Shown: positions 19,908-34,210 of the stretch, in pieces
Numbering within the stretch: position 1 is the first letter of the stretch
Layout: the number at the start of each line of letters is the position of its first letter
Origin: Pampus argenteus
Lineage: Eukaryota; Chordata; Actinopteri; Scombriformes; Stromateidae
Direction: 5' to 3'
Assembly: GCA_036937835.1 (NCBI GenBank)
Contig: CM072878.1
Location: 4,612,001 to 4,676,000, forward strand
DNA length: 64,000 nt
Made by a program: the position numbers and the translations under genes
Notes under the pieces: generated by a model
What the model saw: the letters and a program-made list of their open reading frames with translations, nothing else
Told to the model about the DNA's origin: nothing
Databases searched by the model: none

Positions 19908-22900
19908 ACATTTGTAAAAATAGCTTTCTCTCGGCGAGAGAAGCCCAAAACTGACAACTATAGTTTTTCTTAAACAAGGAGCAATATTTTCAATCAAAAC
20001 CATGTTTGCCATCAACAAGTAACTGATTTCTAATGATTATGAGCAAAAAACTCACTTCTGAGAGCTTCCTGCAGCTTTTACTGTAACATTTGTAAAAATA
20101 GCTTTCTCTCGGCGAGAGAAGCCCAAAACTGACAACTACTGTTTTTCTTAAACAAGGAGCAATATTTTCAATCAAAACCATGTTTGCCATCAACAAGTAA
20201 CTGATTTCTAATGATTAGGAGCAAAAAACTCACTTCTGAGAGCTTCCTGCAGCTTTTACTGTAACATTTGTAAAAACTGACAACTACTGTTTTTCTTAAA
20301 CAAGGAGCAATATTTTGTATCAAAACCATGTTTGCCATCAACAAGTAACTGATTTCTAATGATTATGAGCAAAAAACTCACTTCTGAGAGCTTCCTGCAG
20401 CTTTTACTGTAACATTTGTAAAAATAGCTTTATCTCAGCGAGAGAAGGCCAAAACTGACAACTACTGTTTTTCTCAAACAAGGAGCAATATTTTGTATCA
20501 AAACCATGTTTGCCATCAACAAGTAACTGATTTCTAATGATTATGAGCAAAAAACTCACTTCTGAGAGCTTCCTGCAGCTTTTACTGTAACATTTGTAAA
20601 AATAGCTTTCTCTCGGCGAGAGAAGCCCAAAACTGACAACTAATGTTTTTCTTAAACAAGGAGCAATATTTTCAATCAAAACCATGTTTGCCATCAACAA
20701 GTAACTGATTTCTAATGATTATGAGCAAAAAACTCACTTCTGAGAGCTTCCTGCAGCTTTTACTGTAACATTTGTAAAAATAGCTTTATCTCAGCGAGAG
20801 AAGGCCACAACTGACAACTACTGTTTTTCTTAAACAAGGAGCAATATTTTGTATCAAAACCATGTTTGCCATCAACAAGTAACTGATTTCTAATGATTAC
20901 GAGCAAAAAACTCACTTCTGAGAGCTTCCTGCAGCTTTTACTGTAACATTTGTAAAAATAGCTTTCTCTCGGCGAGAGAAGCCCAAAACTGACAACTATA
21001 GTTTTTCTTAAACAAGGAGCAATATTTTCAATCAAAACCATGTTTGCCATCAACAAGTAACTGATTTCTAATGATTAGGAGCAAAAAACTCACTTCTGAG
21101 AGCTTCCTGCAGCTTTTACTGTAACATTTGTAAAAACTGACAACTACTGTTTTTCTTAAACAAGGAGCAATATTTTGTATCAAAACCATGTTTGCCATCA
21201 ACAAGTAACTGATTTCTAATGATTATGAGCAAAAAACTCACTTCTGAGAGCTTCCTGCAGCTTTTACTGTAACATTTGTAAAAATAGCTTTATCTCAGCG
21301 AGAGAAGGCCAAAACTGACAACTACTGTTTTTCTCAAACAAGGAGCAATATTTTGTATCAAAACCATGTTTGCCATCAACAAGTAACTGATTTCTAATGA
21401 TTATGAGCAAAAAACTCACTTCTGAGAGCTTCCTGCAGCTTTTACTGTAACATTTGTAAAAATAGCTTTCTCTCGGCGAGAGAAGCCCAAAACTGACAAC
21501 TACTGTTTTTCTTAAACAAGGAGCAATATTTTCAATCAAAACCATGTTTGCCATCAACAAGTAACTGATTTCTAATGATTATGAGCAAAAAACTCACTTC
21601 TGAGAGCTTCCTGCAGCTTTTACTGTAACATTTGTAAAAATAGCTTTATCTCAGCGAGAGAAGGCCACAACTGACAACTACTGTTTTTCTTAAACAAGGA
21701 GCAATATTTTGTATCAAAACCATGTTTGCCATCAACAAGTAACTGATTTCTAATGATTACGAGCAAAAAACTCACTTCTGAGAGCTTCCTGCAGCTTTTA
21801 CTGTAACATTTGTAAAAATAGCTTTCTCTCGGCGAGAGAAGCCCAAAACTGACAACTATAGTTTTTCTTAAACAAGGAGCAATATTTTCAATCAAAACCA
21901 TGTTTGCCATCAACAAGTAACTGATTTCTAATGATTATGAGCAAAAAACTCACTTCTGAGAGCTTCCTGCAGCTTTTACTGTAACATTTGTAAAAATAGC
22001 TTTATCTCAGCGAGAGAAGGCCAAAACTGACAACTACTGTTTTTCTTAAACAAGGAGCAATATTTTGTATCAAAACCATGTTTGCCATCAACAAGTAACT
22101 GATTTCTAATGATTAGGAGCAAAAAACTCACTTCTGAGAGCTTCCTGCAGCTTTTACTGTAACATTTGTAAAAACTGACAACTACTGTTTTTCTTAAACA
22201 AGGAGCAATATTTTGTATCAAAACCATGTTTGCCATCAACAAGTAACTGATTTCTAATGATTAGGAGCAAAAAACTCACTTCTGAGAGCTTCCTGCAGCT
22301 TTTACTGTAACATTTGTAAAAAATAGCTTTCTCTCGGCGAGAGAAGCCCAAAACTGACAACTATAGTTTTTCTTAAACAAGGAGCAATATTTTCAATCAA
22401 AACCATGTTTGCCATCAACAAGTAACTGATTTCTAATGATTATGAGCAAAAAACTCACTTCTGAGAGCTTCCTGCAGCTTTTACTGTAACATTTGTAAAA
22501 ACTGACAACTACTGTTTTTCTTAAACAAGGAGCAATATTTTGTATCAAAACCATGTTTGCCATCAACAAGTAACTGATTTCTAATGATTATGAGCAAAAA
22601 ACTCACTTCTGAGAGCTTCCTGCAGCTTTTACTGTAACATTTGTAAAAATAGCTTTATCTCGGCGAGAGAAGCCCAAAACTGACAACTACTGTTTTTCTT
22701 AAACAAGAAGCAATATTTTCAATCAAAACCATGTTTGCCATCAACAAGTAACTGATTTCTAATGATTAGGAGCAAAAAACTCACTTCTGAGAGCTTCCTG
22801 CAGCTTTTACTGTAACATTTGTAAAAATAGCTTTCTCTCGGCGAGAGAAGCCCAAAACTGACAACTATAGTTTTTCTTAAACAAGGAGCAATATTTTCAA

Positions 22901-25041
22901 TCAAAACCATGTTTGCCATCAACAAGTAACTGATTTCAAATGATTAGGAGCAAAAAACTCACTTCTGAGAGCTTCCTGCAGCTTTTACTGTAACATTTAT
23001 GAAAATAGCTTTCTCTCGGCGAGAGAAGCCCAAAACTGACAACTATAGTTTTTCTTAAACAAGGAGCAATATTTTCAATCAAAACCATGTTTGCCATCAA
23101 CAAGTAACTGATTTCTAATGATTATGAGCAAAAAACTCACTTCTGAGAGCTTCCTGCAGCTTTTACTGTAACATTTGTAAAAATAGCTTTATCTCAGCGA
23201 GAGAAGGCCAAAACTGACAACTACTGTTTTTCTTAAACAAGGAGCAATATTTTCAATCAAAACCATGTTTGCCATCAACAAGTAACTGATTTCTAATGAT
23301 TATGAGCAAAAAACTCACTTCTGAGAGCTTCCTGCAGCTTTTACTGTAACATTTGTAAAAACTGACAACTACTGTTTTTCTTAAACAAGGAGCAATATTT
23401 TGTATCAAAACCATGTTTGCCATCAACAAGTAACTGATTTCTAATGATTATGAGCAAAAAACTCACTTTCTGAGAGCTTCCTGCAGCTTTTACTGTAACA
23501 TTTGTAAAAAATAGCTTTATCTCGGCGAGAGAAGCCCAAAACTGACAACTACTGTTTTTCTTAAACAATGAGCAATATTTTGTATCAAAACCATGTTTGC
23601 CATCAACAAGTAAACTGATTTCTAATGATTAGGAGCAAAAAACTCACTTCTGAGAGCTTCCTGCAGCTTTTACTGTAACATTTGTAAAAACTGACAACTA
23701 CTGTTTTTCTTAAACAAGGAGCAATATTTTGTATCAAAACCATGTTTGCCATCAACAAGTAACTGATTTCTAATGATTAGGAGCAAAAAACTCACTTCTG
23801 AGAGCTTCCTGCAGCTTTTACTGTAACATTTGTAAAAATAGCTTTCTCTCGGCGAGAGAAGCCCAAAACTGACAACTATAGTTTTTCTTAAACAAGGAGC
23901 AATATTTTCAATCAAAACCATGTTTGCCATCAACAAGTAACTGATTTCTAATGATTATGAGCAAAAAACTCACTTCTGAGAGCTTCCTGCAGCTTTTACT
24001 GTAACATTTGTAAAAATAGCTTTATCTCAGCGAGAGAAGGCCACAACTGACAACTACTGTTTTTCTTAAACAAGGAGCAATATTTTGTATCAAAACCATG
24101 TTTACCATCAACAAGTAACTGATTTCTAATGATTACGAGCAAAAAACTCACTTCTGAGAGCTTCCTGCAGCTTTTACTGTAACATTTGTAAAAATAGCTT
24201 TCTCTCGGCGAGAGAAGCCCAAAACTGACAACTATAGTTTTTCTTAAACAAGGAGCAATATTTTCAATCAAAACCATGTTTGCCATCAACAAGTAACTGA
24301 TTTCTAATGATTATGAGCAAAAAACTCACTTCTGAGAGCTTCCTGCAGCTTTTACTGTAACATTTGTAAAAATAGCTTTCTCTCGGCGAGAGAAGCCCAA
24401 AACTGACAACTACTGTTTTTCTTAAACAAGGAGCAATATTTTCAATCAAAACCATGTTTGCCATCAACAAGTAACTGATTTCTAATGATTAGGAGCAAAA
24501 AACTCACTTCTGAGAGCTTCCTGCAGCTTTTACTGTAACATTTGTAAAAACTGACAACTACTGTTTTTCTTAAACAAGGAGCAATATTTTGTATCAAAAC
24601 CATGTTTGCCATCAACAAGTAACTGATTTCTAATGATTATGAGCAAAAAACTCACTTCTGAGAGCTTCCTGCAGCTTTTACTGTAACATTTGTAAAAATA
24701 GCTTTATCTCAGCGAGAGAAGGCCAAAACTGACAACTACTGTTTTTCTCAAACAAGGAGCAATATTTTGTATCAAAACCATGTTTGCCATCAACAAGTAA
24801 CTGATTTCTAATGATTATGAGCAAAAAACTCACTTCTGAGAGCTTCCTGCAGCTTTTACTGTAACATTTGTAAAAATAGCTTTCTCTCGGCGAGAGAAGC
24901 CCAAAACTGACAACTAATGTTTTTCTTAAACAAGGAGCAATATTTTCAATCAAAACCATGTTTGCCATCAACAAGTAACTGATTTCTAATGATTATGAGC
25001 AAAAAACTCACTTCTGAGAGCTTCCTGCAGCTTTTACTGTA

Positions 25042-26911
25042 ACATTTGTAAAAATAGCTTTATCTCAGCGAGAGAAGGCCACAACTGACAACTACTGTTT
25101 TTCTTAAACAAGGAGCAATATTTTGTATCAAAACCATGTTTGCCATCAACAAGTAACTGATTTCTAATGATTACGAGCAAAAAACTCACTTCTGAGAGCT
25201 TCCTGCAGCTTTTACTGTAACATTTGTAAAAATAGCTTTCTCTCGGCGAGAGAAGCCCAAAACTGACAACTATAGTTTTTCTTAAACAAGGAGCAATATT
25301 TTCAATCAAAACCATGTTTGCCATCAACAAGTAACTGATTTCTAATGATTAGGAGCAAAAAACTCACTTCTGAGAGCTTCCTGCAGCTTTTACTGTAACA
25401 TTTGTAAAAACTGACAACTACTGTTTTTCTTAAACAAGGAGCAATATTTTGTATCAAAACCATGTTTGCCATCAACAAGTAACTGATTTCTAATGATTAT
25501 GAGCAAAAAACTCACTTCTGAGAGCTTCCTGCAGCTTTTACTGTAACATTTGTAAAAATAGCTTTCTCTCGGCGAGAGAAGCCCAAAACTGACAACTACT
25601 GTTTTTCTTAAACAAGGAGCAATATTTTCAATCAAAACCATGTTTGCCATCAACAAGTAACTGATTTCTAATGATTATGAGCAAAAAACTCACTTCTGAG
25701 AGCTTCCTGCAGCTTTTACTGTAACATTTGTAAAAATAGCTTTATCTCAGCGAGAGAAGGCCAAAACTGACAACTACTGTTTTTCTTAAACAAGGAGCAA
25801 TATTTTGTATCAAAACCATGTTTGCCATCAACAAGTAACTGATTTCTAATGATTAGGAGCAAAAAACTCACTTCTGAGAGCTTCCTGCAGCTTTTACTGT
25901 AACATTTGTAAAAACTGACAACTACTGTTTTTCTTAAACAAGGAGCAATATTTTGTATCAAAACCATGTTTGCCATCAACAAGTAACTGATTTCTAATGA
26001 TTATGAGCAAAAAACTCACTTCTGAGAGCTTCCTGCAGCTTTTACTGTAACATTTGTAAAAATAGCTTTCTCTCGGCGAGAGAAGCCCAAAACTGACAAC
26101 TACTGTTTTTCTTAAACAAGGAGCAATATTTTCAATCAAAACCATGTTTGCCATCAACAAGTAACTGATTTCTAATGATTATGAGCAAAAAACTCACTTC
26201 TGAGAGCTTCCTGCAGCTTTTACTGTAACATTTGTAAAAATAGCTTTATCTCAGCGAGAGAAGGCCAAAACTGACAACTACTGTTTTTCTTAAACAAGGA
26301 GCAATATTTTGTATCAAAACCATGTTTGCCATCAACAAGTAACTGATTTCTAATGATTATGAGCAAAAAACTCACTTCTGAGAGCTTCCTGCAGCTTTTA
26401 CTGTAACATTTGTAAAAAATAGCTTTATCTCGGCGAGAGAAGCCCAAAACTGACAACTACTGTTTTTCTTAAACAATGAGCAATATTTTGTATCAAAACC
26501 ATGTTTGCCATCAACAAGTAAACTGATTTCTAATGATTAGGAGCAAAAAACTCACTTCTGAGAGCTTCCTGCAGCTTTTACTGTAACATTTGTAAAAACT
26601 GACAACTACTGTTTTTCTTAAACAAGGAGCAATATTTTGTATCAAAACCATGTTTGCCATCAACAAGTAACTGATTTCTAATGATTATGAGCAAAAAACT
26701 CACTTCTGAGAGCTTCCTGCAGCTTTTACTGTAACATTTGTAAAAATAGCTTTCTCTCGGCGAGAGAAGCCCAAAACTGACAACTAATGTTTTTCTTAAA
26801 CAAGGAGCAATATTTTCAATCAAAACCATGTTTGCCATCAACAAGTAACTGATTTCTAATGATTATGAGCAAAAAACTCACTTCTGAGAGCTTCCTGCAG
26901 CTTTTACTGTA
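25042..26911. repeat. 1870-bp 11-monomer HOR unit, copy 1
   Basis: Order: A-prime, B, S, B, A, S, B, A, Lc with two extra bases (26406), S, B ('aatg'). Eight long and three short monomers plus two inserted bases give 8x178 + 3x148 + 2 = 1870. It differs in order from the 1898-bp unit, so the array carries two unrelated 11-mers. Confidence 0.88.
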
Positions 26912-28780
26912 ACATTTGTAAAAATAGCTTTATCTCAGCGAGAGAAGGCCACAACTGACAACTACTGTTTTTCTTAAACAAGGAGCAATATTTTGTATCA
27001 AAACCATGTTTGCCATCAACAAGTAACTGATTTCTAATGATTACGAGCAAAAAACTCACTTCTGAGAGCTTCCTGCAGCTTTTACTGTAACATTTGTAAA
27101 AATAGCTTTCTCTCGGCGAGAGAAGCCCAAAACTGACAACTATAGTTTTTCTTAAACAAGGAGCAATATTTTCAATCAAAACCATGTTTGCCATCAACAA
27201 GTAACTGATTTCTAATGATTAGGAGCAAAAAACTCACTTCTGAGAGCTTCCTGCAGCTTTTACTGTAACATTTGTAAAAACTGACAACTACTGTTTTTCT
27301 TAAACAAGGAGCAATATTTTGTATCAAAACCATGTTTGCCATCAACAAGTAACTGATTTCTAATGATTATGAGCAAAAAACTCACTTCTGAGAGCTTCCT
27401 GCAGCTTTTACTGTAACATTTGTAAAAATAGCTTTCTCTCGGCGAGAGAAGCCCAAAACTGACAACTACTGTTTTTCTTAAACAAGGAGCAATATTTTCA
27501 ATCAAAACCATGTTTGCCATCAACAAGTAACTGATTTCTAATGATTATGAGCAAAAAACTCACTTCTGAGAGCTTCCTGCAGCTTTTACTGTAACATTTG
27601 TAAAAATAGCTTTATCTCAGCGAGAGAAGGCCAAAACTGACAACTACTGTTTTTCTTAAACAAGGAGCAATATTTTGTATCAAAACCATGTTTGCCATCA
27701 ACAAGTAACTGATTTCTAATGATTAGGAGCAAAAAACTCACTTCTGAGAGCTTCCTGCAGCTTTTACTGTAACATTTGTAAAAACTGACAACTACTGTTT
27801 TTCTTAAACAAGGAGCAATATTTTGTATCAAAACCATGTTTGCCATCAACAAGTAACTGATTTCTAATGATTATGAGCAAAAAACTCACTTCTGAGAGCT
27901 TCCTGCAGCTTTTACTGTAACATTTGTAAAAATAGCTTTCTCTCGGCGAGAGAAGCCCAAAACTGACAACTACTGTTTTTCTTAAACAAGGAGCAATATT
28001 TTCAATCAAAACCATGTTTGCCATCAACAAGTAACTGATTTCTAATGATTATGAGCAAAAAACTCACTTCTGAGAGCTTCCTGCAGCTTTTACTGTAACA
28101 TTTGTAAAAATAGCTTTATCTCAGCGAGAGAAGGCCAAAACTGACAACTACTGTTTTTCTTAAACAAGGAGCAATATTTTGTATCAAAACCATGTTTGCC
28201 ATCAACAAGTAACTGATTTCTAATGATTATGAGCAAAAAACTCACTTCTGAGAGCTTCCTGCAGCTTTTACTGTAACATTTGTAAAAAATAGCTTTATCT
28301 CGGCGAGAGAAGCCCAAAACTGACAACTACTGTTTTTCTAAACAATGAGCAATATTTTGTATCAAAACCATGTTTGCCATCAACAAGTAAACTGATTTCT
28401 AATGATTAGGAGCAAAAAACTCACTTCTGAGAGCTTCCTGCAGCTTTTACTGTAACATTTGTAAAAACTGACAACTACTGTTTTTCTTAAACAAGGAGCA
28501 ATATTTTGTATCAAAACCATGTTTGCCATCAACAAGTAACTGATTTCTAATGATTAGGAGCAAAAAACTCACTTCTGAGAGCTTCCTGCAGCTTTTACTG
28601 TAACATTTGTAAAAATAGCTTTCTCTCGGCGAGAGAAGCCCAAAACTGACAACTATAGTTTTTCTTAAACAAGGAGCAATATTTTCAATCAAAACCAAAT
28701 TTGCCATCAACAAGTAACTGATTTCTAATGATTATGAGCAAAAAACTCACTTCTGAGAGCTTCCTGCAGCTTTTACTGTA
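26912..28780. repeat. 1870-bp HOR unit, copy 2 (1869 bp)
   Basis: The first nine monomers repeat 25042-26585 in the same order and subtypes. A single t loss in 'tttttctaaac' (about 28338) makes it 1 bp shorter. The last two monomers differ: S has 'taggagc', and the final B is the 'atag' subtype carrying 'ccaaatttgcc' where others have 'ccatgtttgcc'. The divergence marks the right edge of this tandem duplication. Confidence 0.86.
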
Positions 28781-30796
28781 ACATTTGTAAAAATAGCTTT
28801 ATCTCAGCGAGAGAAGGCCACAACTGACAACTACTGTTTTTCTTAAACAAGGAGCAATATTTTCAATCAAAACCATGTTTGCCATCAACAAGTAACTGAT
28901 TTCTAATGATTATGAGCAAAAAACTCACTTCTGAGAGCTTCCTGCAGCTTTTACTGTAACATTTGTAAAAATAGCTTTCTCTCGGCGAGAGAAGCCCAAA
29001 ACTGACAACTACTGTTTTTCTTAAACAAGGAGCAATATTTTCAATCAAAACCATGTTTGCCATCAACAAGTAACTGATTTCTAATGATTAGGAGCAAAAA
29101 ACTCACTTCTGAGAGCTTCCTGCAGCTTTTACTGTAACATTTGTAAAAACTGACAACTACTGTTTTTCTTAAACAAGGAGCAATATTTTGTATCAAAACC
29201 ATGTTTGCCATCAACAAGTAACTGATTTCTAATGATTATGAGCAAAAAACTCACTTCTGAGAGCTTCCTGCAGCTTTTACTGTAACATTTGTAAAAATAG
29301 CTTTATCTCAGCGAGAGAAGGCCAAAACTGACAACTACTGTTTTTCTCAAACAAGGAGCAATATTTTGTATCAAAACCATGTTTGCCATCAACAAGTAAC
29401 TGATTTCTAATGATTATGAGCAAAAAACTCACTTCTGAGAGCTTCCTGCAGCTTTTACTGTAACATTTGTAAAAATAGCTTTCTCTCGGCGAGAGAAGCC
29501 CAAAACTGACAACTACTGTTTTTCTTAAACAAGGAGCAATATTTTCAATCAAAACCATGTTTGCCATCAACAAGTAACTGATTTCTAATGATTATGAGCA
29601 AAAAACTCACTTCTGAGAGCTTCCTGCAGCTTTTACTGTAACATTTGTAAAAATAGCTTTATCTCAGCGAGAGAAGGCCACAACTGACAACTACTGTTTT
29701 TCTTAAACAAGGAGCAATATTTTGTATCAAAACCATGTTTGCCATCAACAAGTAACTGATTTCTAATGATTACGAGCAAAAAACTCACTTCTGAGAGCTT
29801 CCTGCAGCTTTTACTGTAACATTTGTAAAAATAGCTTTCTCTCGGCGAGAGAAGCCCAAAACTGACAACTATAGTTTTTCTTAAACAAGGAGCAATATTT
29901 TCAATCAAAACCATGTTTGCCATCAACAAGTAACTGATTTCTAATGATTAGGAGCAAAAAACTCACTTCTGAGAGCTTCCTGCAGCTTTTACTGTAACAT
30001 TTGTAAAAACTGACAACTACTGTTTTTCTTAAACAAGGAGCAATATTTTGTATCAAAACCATGTTTGCCATCAACAAGTAACTGATTTCTAATGATTATG
30101 AGCAAAAAACTCACTTCTGAGAGCTTCCTGCAGCTTTTACTGTAACATTTGTAAAAATAGCTTTATCTCAGCGAGAGAAGGCCAAAACTGACAACTACTG
30201 TTTTTCTTAAACAAGGAGCAATATTTTGTATCAAAACCATGTTTGCCATCAACAAGTAACTGATTTCTAATGATTAGGAGCAAAAAACTCACTTCTGAGA
30301 GCTTCCTGCAGCTTTTACTGTAACATTTGTAAAAACTGACAACTACTGTTTTTCTTAAACAAGGAGCAATATTTTGTATCAAAACCATGTTTGCCATCAA
30401 CAAGTAACTGATTTCTAATGATTAGGAGCAAAAAACTCACTTCTGAGAGCTTCCTGCAGCTTTTACTGTAACATTTGTAAAAATAGCTTTCTCTCGGCGA
30501 GAGAAGCCCAAAACTGACAACTACTGTTTTTCTTAAACAAGGAGCAATATTTTCAATCAAAACCATGTTTGCCATCAACAAGTAACTGATTTCTAATGAT
30601 TAGGAGCAAAAAACTCACTTCTGAGAGCTTCCTGCAGCTTTTACTGTAACATTTGTAAAAACTGACAACTACTGTTTTTCTTAAACAAGGAGCAATATTT
30701 TGTATCAAAACCATGTTTGCCATCAACAAGTAACTGATTTCTAATGATTATGAGCAAAAAACTCACTTCTGAGAGCTTCCTGCAGCTTTTACTGTA

Positions 30797-33700
30797 ACAT
30801 TTGTAAAAATAGCTTTATCTCAGCGAGAGAAGGCCAAAACTGACAACTACTGTTTTTCTCAAACAAGGAGCAATATTTTGTATCAAAACCATGTTTGCCA
30901 TCAACAAGTAACTGATTTCTAATGATTATGAGCAAAAAACTCACTTCTGAGAGCTTCCTGCAGCTTTTACTGTAACATTTGTAAAAATAGCTTTCTCTCG
31001 GCGAGAGAAGCCCAAAACTGACAACTACTGTTTTTCTTAAACAAGGAGCAATATTTTCAATCAAAACCATGTTTGCCATCAACAAGTAACTGATTTCTAA
31101 TGATTATGAGCAAAAAACTCACTTCTGAGAGCTTCCTGCAGCTTTTACTGTAACATTTGTAAAAATAGCTTTATCTCAGCGAGAGAAGGCCACAACTGAC
31201 AACTACTGTTTTTCTTAAACAAGGAGCAATATTTTGTATCAAAACCATGTTTGCCATCAACAAGTAACTGATTTCTAATGATTACGAGCAAAAAACTCAC
31301 TTCTGAGAGCTTCCTGCAGCTTTTACTGTAACATTTGTAAAAATAGCTTTCTCTCGGCGAGAGAAGCCCAAAACTGACAACTATAGTTTTTCTTAAACAA
31401 GGAGCAATATTTTCAATCAAAACCATGTTTGCCATCAACAAGTAACTGATTTCTAATGATTATGAGCAAAAAACTCACTTCTGAGAGCTTCCTGCAGCTT
31501 TTACTGTAACATTTGTAAAAATAGCTTTATCTCAGCGAGAGAAGGCCAAAACTGACAACTACTGTTTTTCTTAAACAAGGAGCAATATTTTGTATCAAAA
31601 CCATGTTTGCCATCAACAAGTAACTGATTTCTAATGATTAGGAGCAAAAAACTCACTTCTGAGAGCTTCCTGCAGCTTTTACTGTAACATTTGTAAAAAC
31701 TGACAACTACTGTTTTTCTTAAACAAGGAGCAATATTTTGTATCAAAACCATGTTTGCCATCAACAAGTAACTGATTTCTAATGATTAGGAGCAAAAAAC
31801 TCACTTCTGAGAGCTTCCTGCAGCTTTTACTGTAACATTTGTAAAAAATAGCTTTCTCTCGGCGAGAGAAGCCCAAAACTGACAACTATAGTTTTTCTTA
31901 AACAAGGAGCAATATTTTCAATCAAAACCATGTTTGCCATCAACAAGTAACTGATTTCTAATGATTATGAGCAAAAAACTCACTTCTGAGAGCTTCCTGC
32001 AGCTTTTACTGTAACATTTGTAAAAACTGACAACTACTGTTTTTCTTAAACAAGGAGCAATATTTTGTATCAAAACCATGTTTGCCATCAACAAGTAACT
32101 GATTTCTAATGATTATGAGCAAAAAACTCACTTCTGAGAGCTTCCTGCAGCTTTTACTGTAACATTTGTAAAAATAGCTTTATCTCGGCGAGAGAAGCCC
32201 AAAACTGACAACTACTGTTTTTCTTAAACAAGAAGCAATATTTTCAATCAAAACCATGTTTGCCATCAACAAGTAACTGATTTCTAATGATTAGGAGCAA
32301 AAAACTCACTTCTGAGAGCTTCCTGCAGCTTTTACTGTAACATTTGTAAAAATAGCTTTCTCTCGGCGAGAGAAGCCCAAAACTGACAACTATAGTTTTT
32401 CTTAAACAAGGAGCAATATTTTCAATCAAAACCATGTTTGCCATCAACAAGTAACTGATTTCAAATGATTAGGAGCAAAAAACTCACTTCTGAGAGCTTC
32501 CTGCAGCTTTTACTGTAACATTTATGAAAATAGCTTTCTCTCGGCGAGAGAAGCCCAAAACTGACAACTATAGTTTTTCTTAAACAAGGAGCAATATTTT
32601 CAATCAAAACCATGTTTGCCATCAACAAGTAACTGATTTCTAATGATTATGAGCAAAAAACTCACTTCTGAGAGCTTCCTGCAGCTTTTACTGTAACATT
32701 TGTAAAAATAGCTTTATCTCAGCGAGAGAAGGCCAAAACTGACAACTACTGTTTTTCTTAAACAAGGAGCAATATTTTCAATCAAAACCATGTTTGCCAT
32801 CAACAAGTAACTGATTTCTAATGATTATGAGCAAAAAACTCACTTCTGAGAGCTTCCTGCAGCTTTTACTGTAACATTTGTAAAAACTGACAACTACTGT
32901 TTTTCTTAAACAAGGAGCAATATTTTGTATCAAAACCATGTTTGCCATCAACAAGTAACTGATTTCTAATGATTATGAGCAAAAAACTCACTTTCTGAGA
33001 GCTTCCTGCAGCTTTTACTGTAACATTTGTAAAAAATAGCTTTATCTCGGCGAGAGAAGCCCAAAACTGACAACTACTGTTTTTCTTAAACAATGAGCAA
33101 TATTTTGTATCAAAACCATGTTTGCCATCAACAAGTAAACTGATTTCTAATGATTAGGAGCAAAAAACTCACTTCTGAGAGCTTCCTGCAGCTTTTACTG
33201 TAACATTTGTAAAAACTGACAACTACTGTTTTTCTTAAACAAGGAGCAATATTTTGTATCAAAACCATGTTTGCCATCAACAAGTAACTGATTTCTAATG
33301 ATTAGGAGCAAAAAACTCACTTCTGAGAGCTTCCTGCAGCTTTTACTGTAACATTTGTAAAAATAGCTTTCTCTCGGCGAGAGAAGCCCAAAACTGACAA
33401 CTATAGTTTTTCTTAAACAAGGAGCAATATTTTCAATCAAAACCATGTTTGCCATCAACAAGTAACTGATTTCTAATGATTATGAGCAAAAAACTCACTT
33501 CTGAGAGCTTCCTGCAGCTTTTACTGTAACATTTGTAAAAATAGCTTTATCTCAGCGAGAGAAGGCCACAACTGACAACTACTGTTTTTCTTAAACAAGG
33601 AGCAATATTTTGTATCAAAACCATGTTTACCATCAACAAGTAACTGATTTCTAATGATTACGAGCAAAAAACTCACTTCTGAGAGCTTCCTGCAGCTTTT

Positions 33701-34210
33701 ACTGTAACATTTGTAAAAATAGCTTTCTCTCGGCGAGAGAAGCCCAAAACTGACAACTATAGTTTTTCTTAAACAAGGAGCAATATTTTCAATCAAAACC
33801 ATGTTTGCCATCAACAAGTAACTGATTTCTAATGATTATGAGCAAAAAACTCACTTCTGAGAGCTTCCTGCAGCTTTTACTGTAACATTTGTAAAAATAG
33901 CTTTCTCTCGGCGAGAGAAGCCCAAAACTGACAACTACTGTTTTTCTTAAACAAGGAGCAATATTTTCAATCAAAACCATGTTTGCCATCAACAAGTAAC
34001 TGATTTCTAATGATTAGGAGCAAAAAACTCACTTCTGAGAGCTTCCTGCAGCTTTTACTGTAACATTTGTAAAAACTGACAACTACTGTTTTTCTTAAAC
34101 AAGGAGCAATATTTTGTATCAAAACCATGTTTGCCATCAACAAGTAACTGATTTCTAATGATTATGAGCAAAAAACTCACTTCTGAGAGCTTCCTGCAGC
34201 TTTTACTGTA
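30797..34210. repeat. Repeat of 21272-24685 (offset 9525)
   Basis: Monomer order and rare markers (A6 monomer 31835, 'aagaagc' 32162, 'atttatg' 32518, 149-bp short 32874, 180-bp long 33023, 'tttaccatc' 33529) match 21272-24685 one for one. The match continues across 34211 into the start of the second 34-kb copy, to about 35525 against 26000. Confidence 0.88.

Larger units (their letters stand above)
17355..21271. repeat. Partial second super-unit in the first 34-kb copy
   Basis: This follows 7625 onward at offset 9730 up to about 19440, then at offset 9581 (149 bp lost) to about 21290, then switches. It contains the fused monomer at 19373 and the module patch at 19730. The homologous stretch in the second copy, 51565-55481, has the same 149-bp loss and carries on through 61145. 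Confidence 0.87.
21272..30796. repeat. 9525-bp unit after the switch point
   Basis: From 21272 the sequence leaves the order of the super-unit at 7625 and takes up one resembling 16999-17532, but without the short monomer expected after the second B. From 22162 to about 25990 it tracks 8307-12135 (offset 13855). The unit is repeated from 30797 at offset 9525. The stretch from 28455 to 30796 mixes subtypes without a clear register; 28781, for example, joins an A-prime module to a 'caat' half. Confidence 0.82.
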
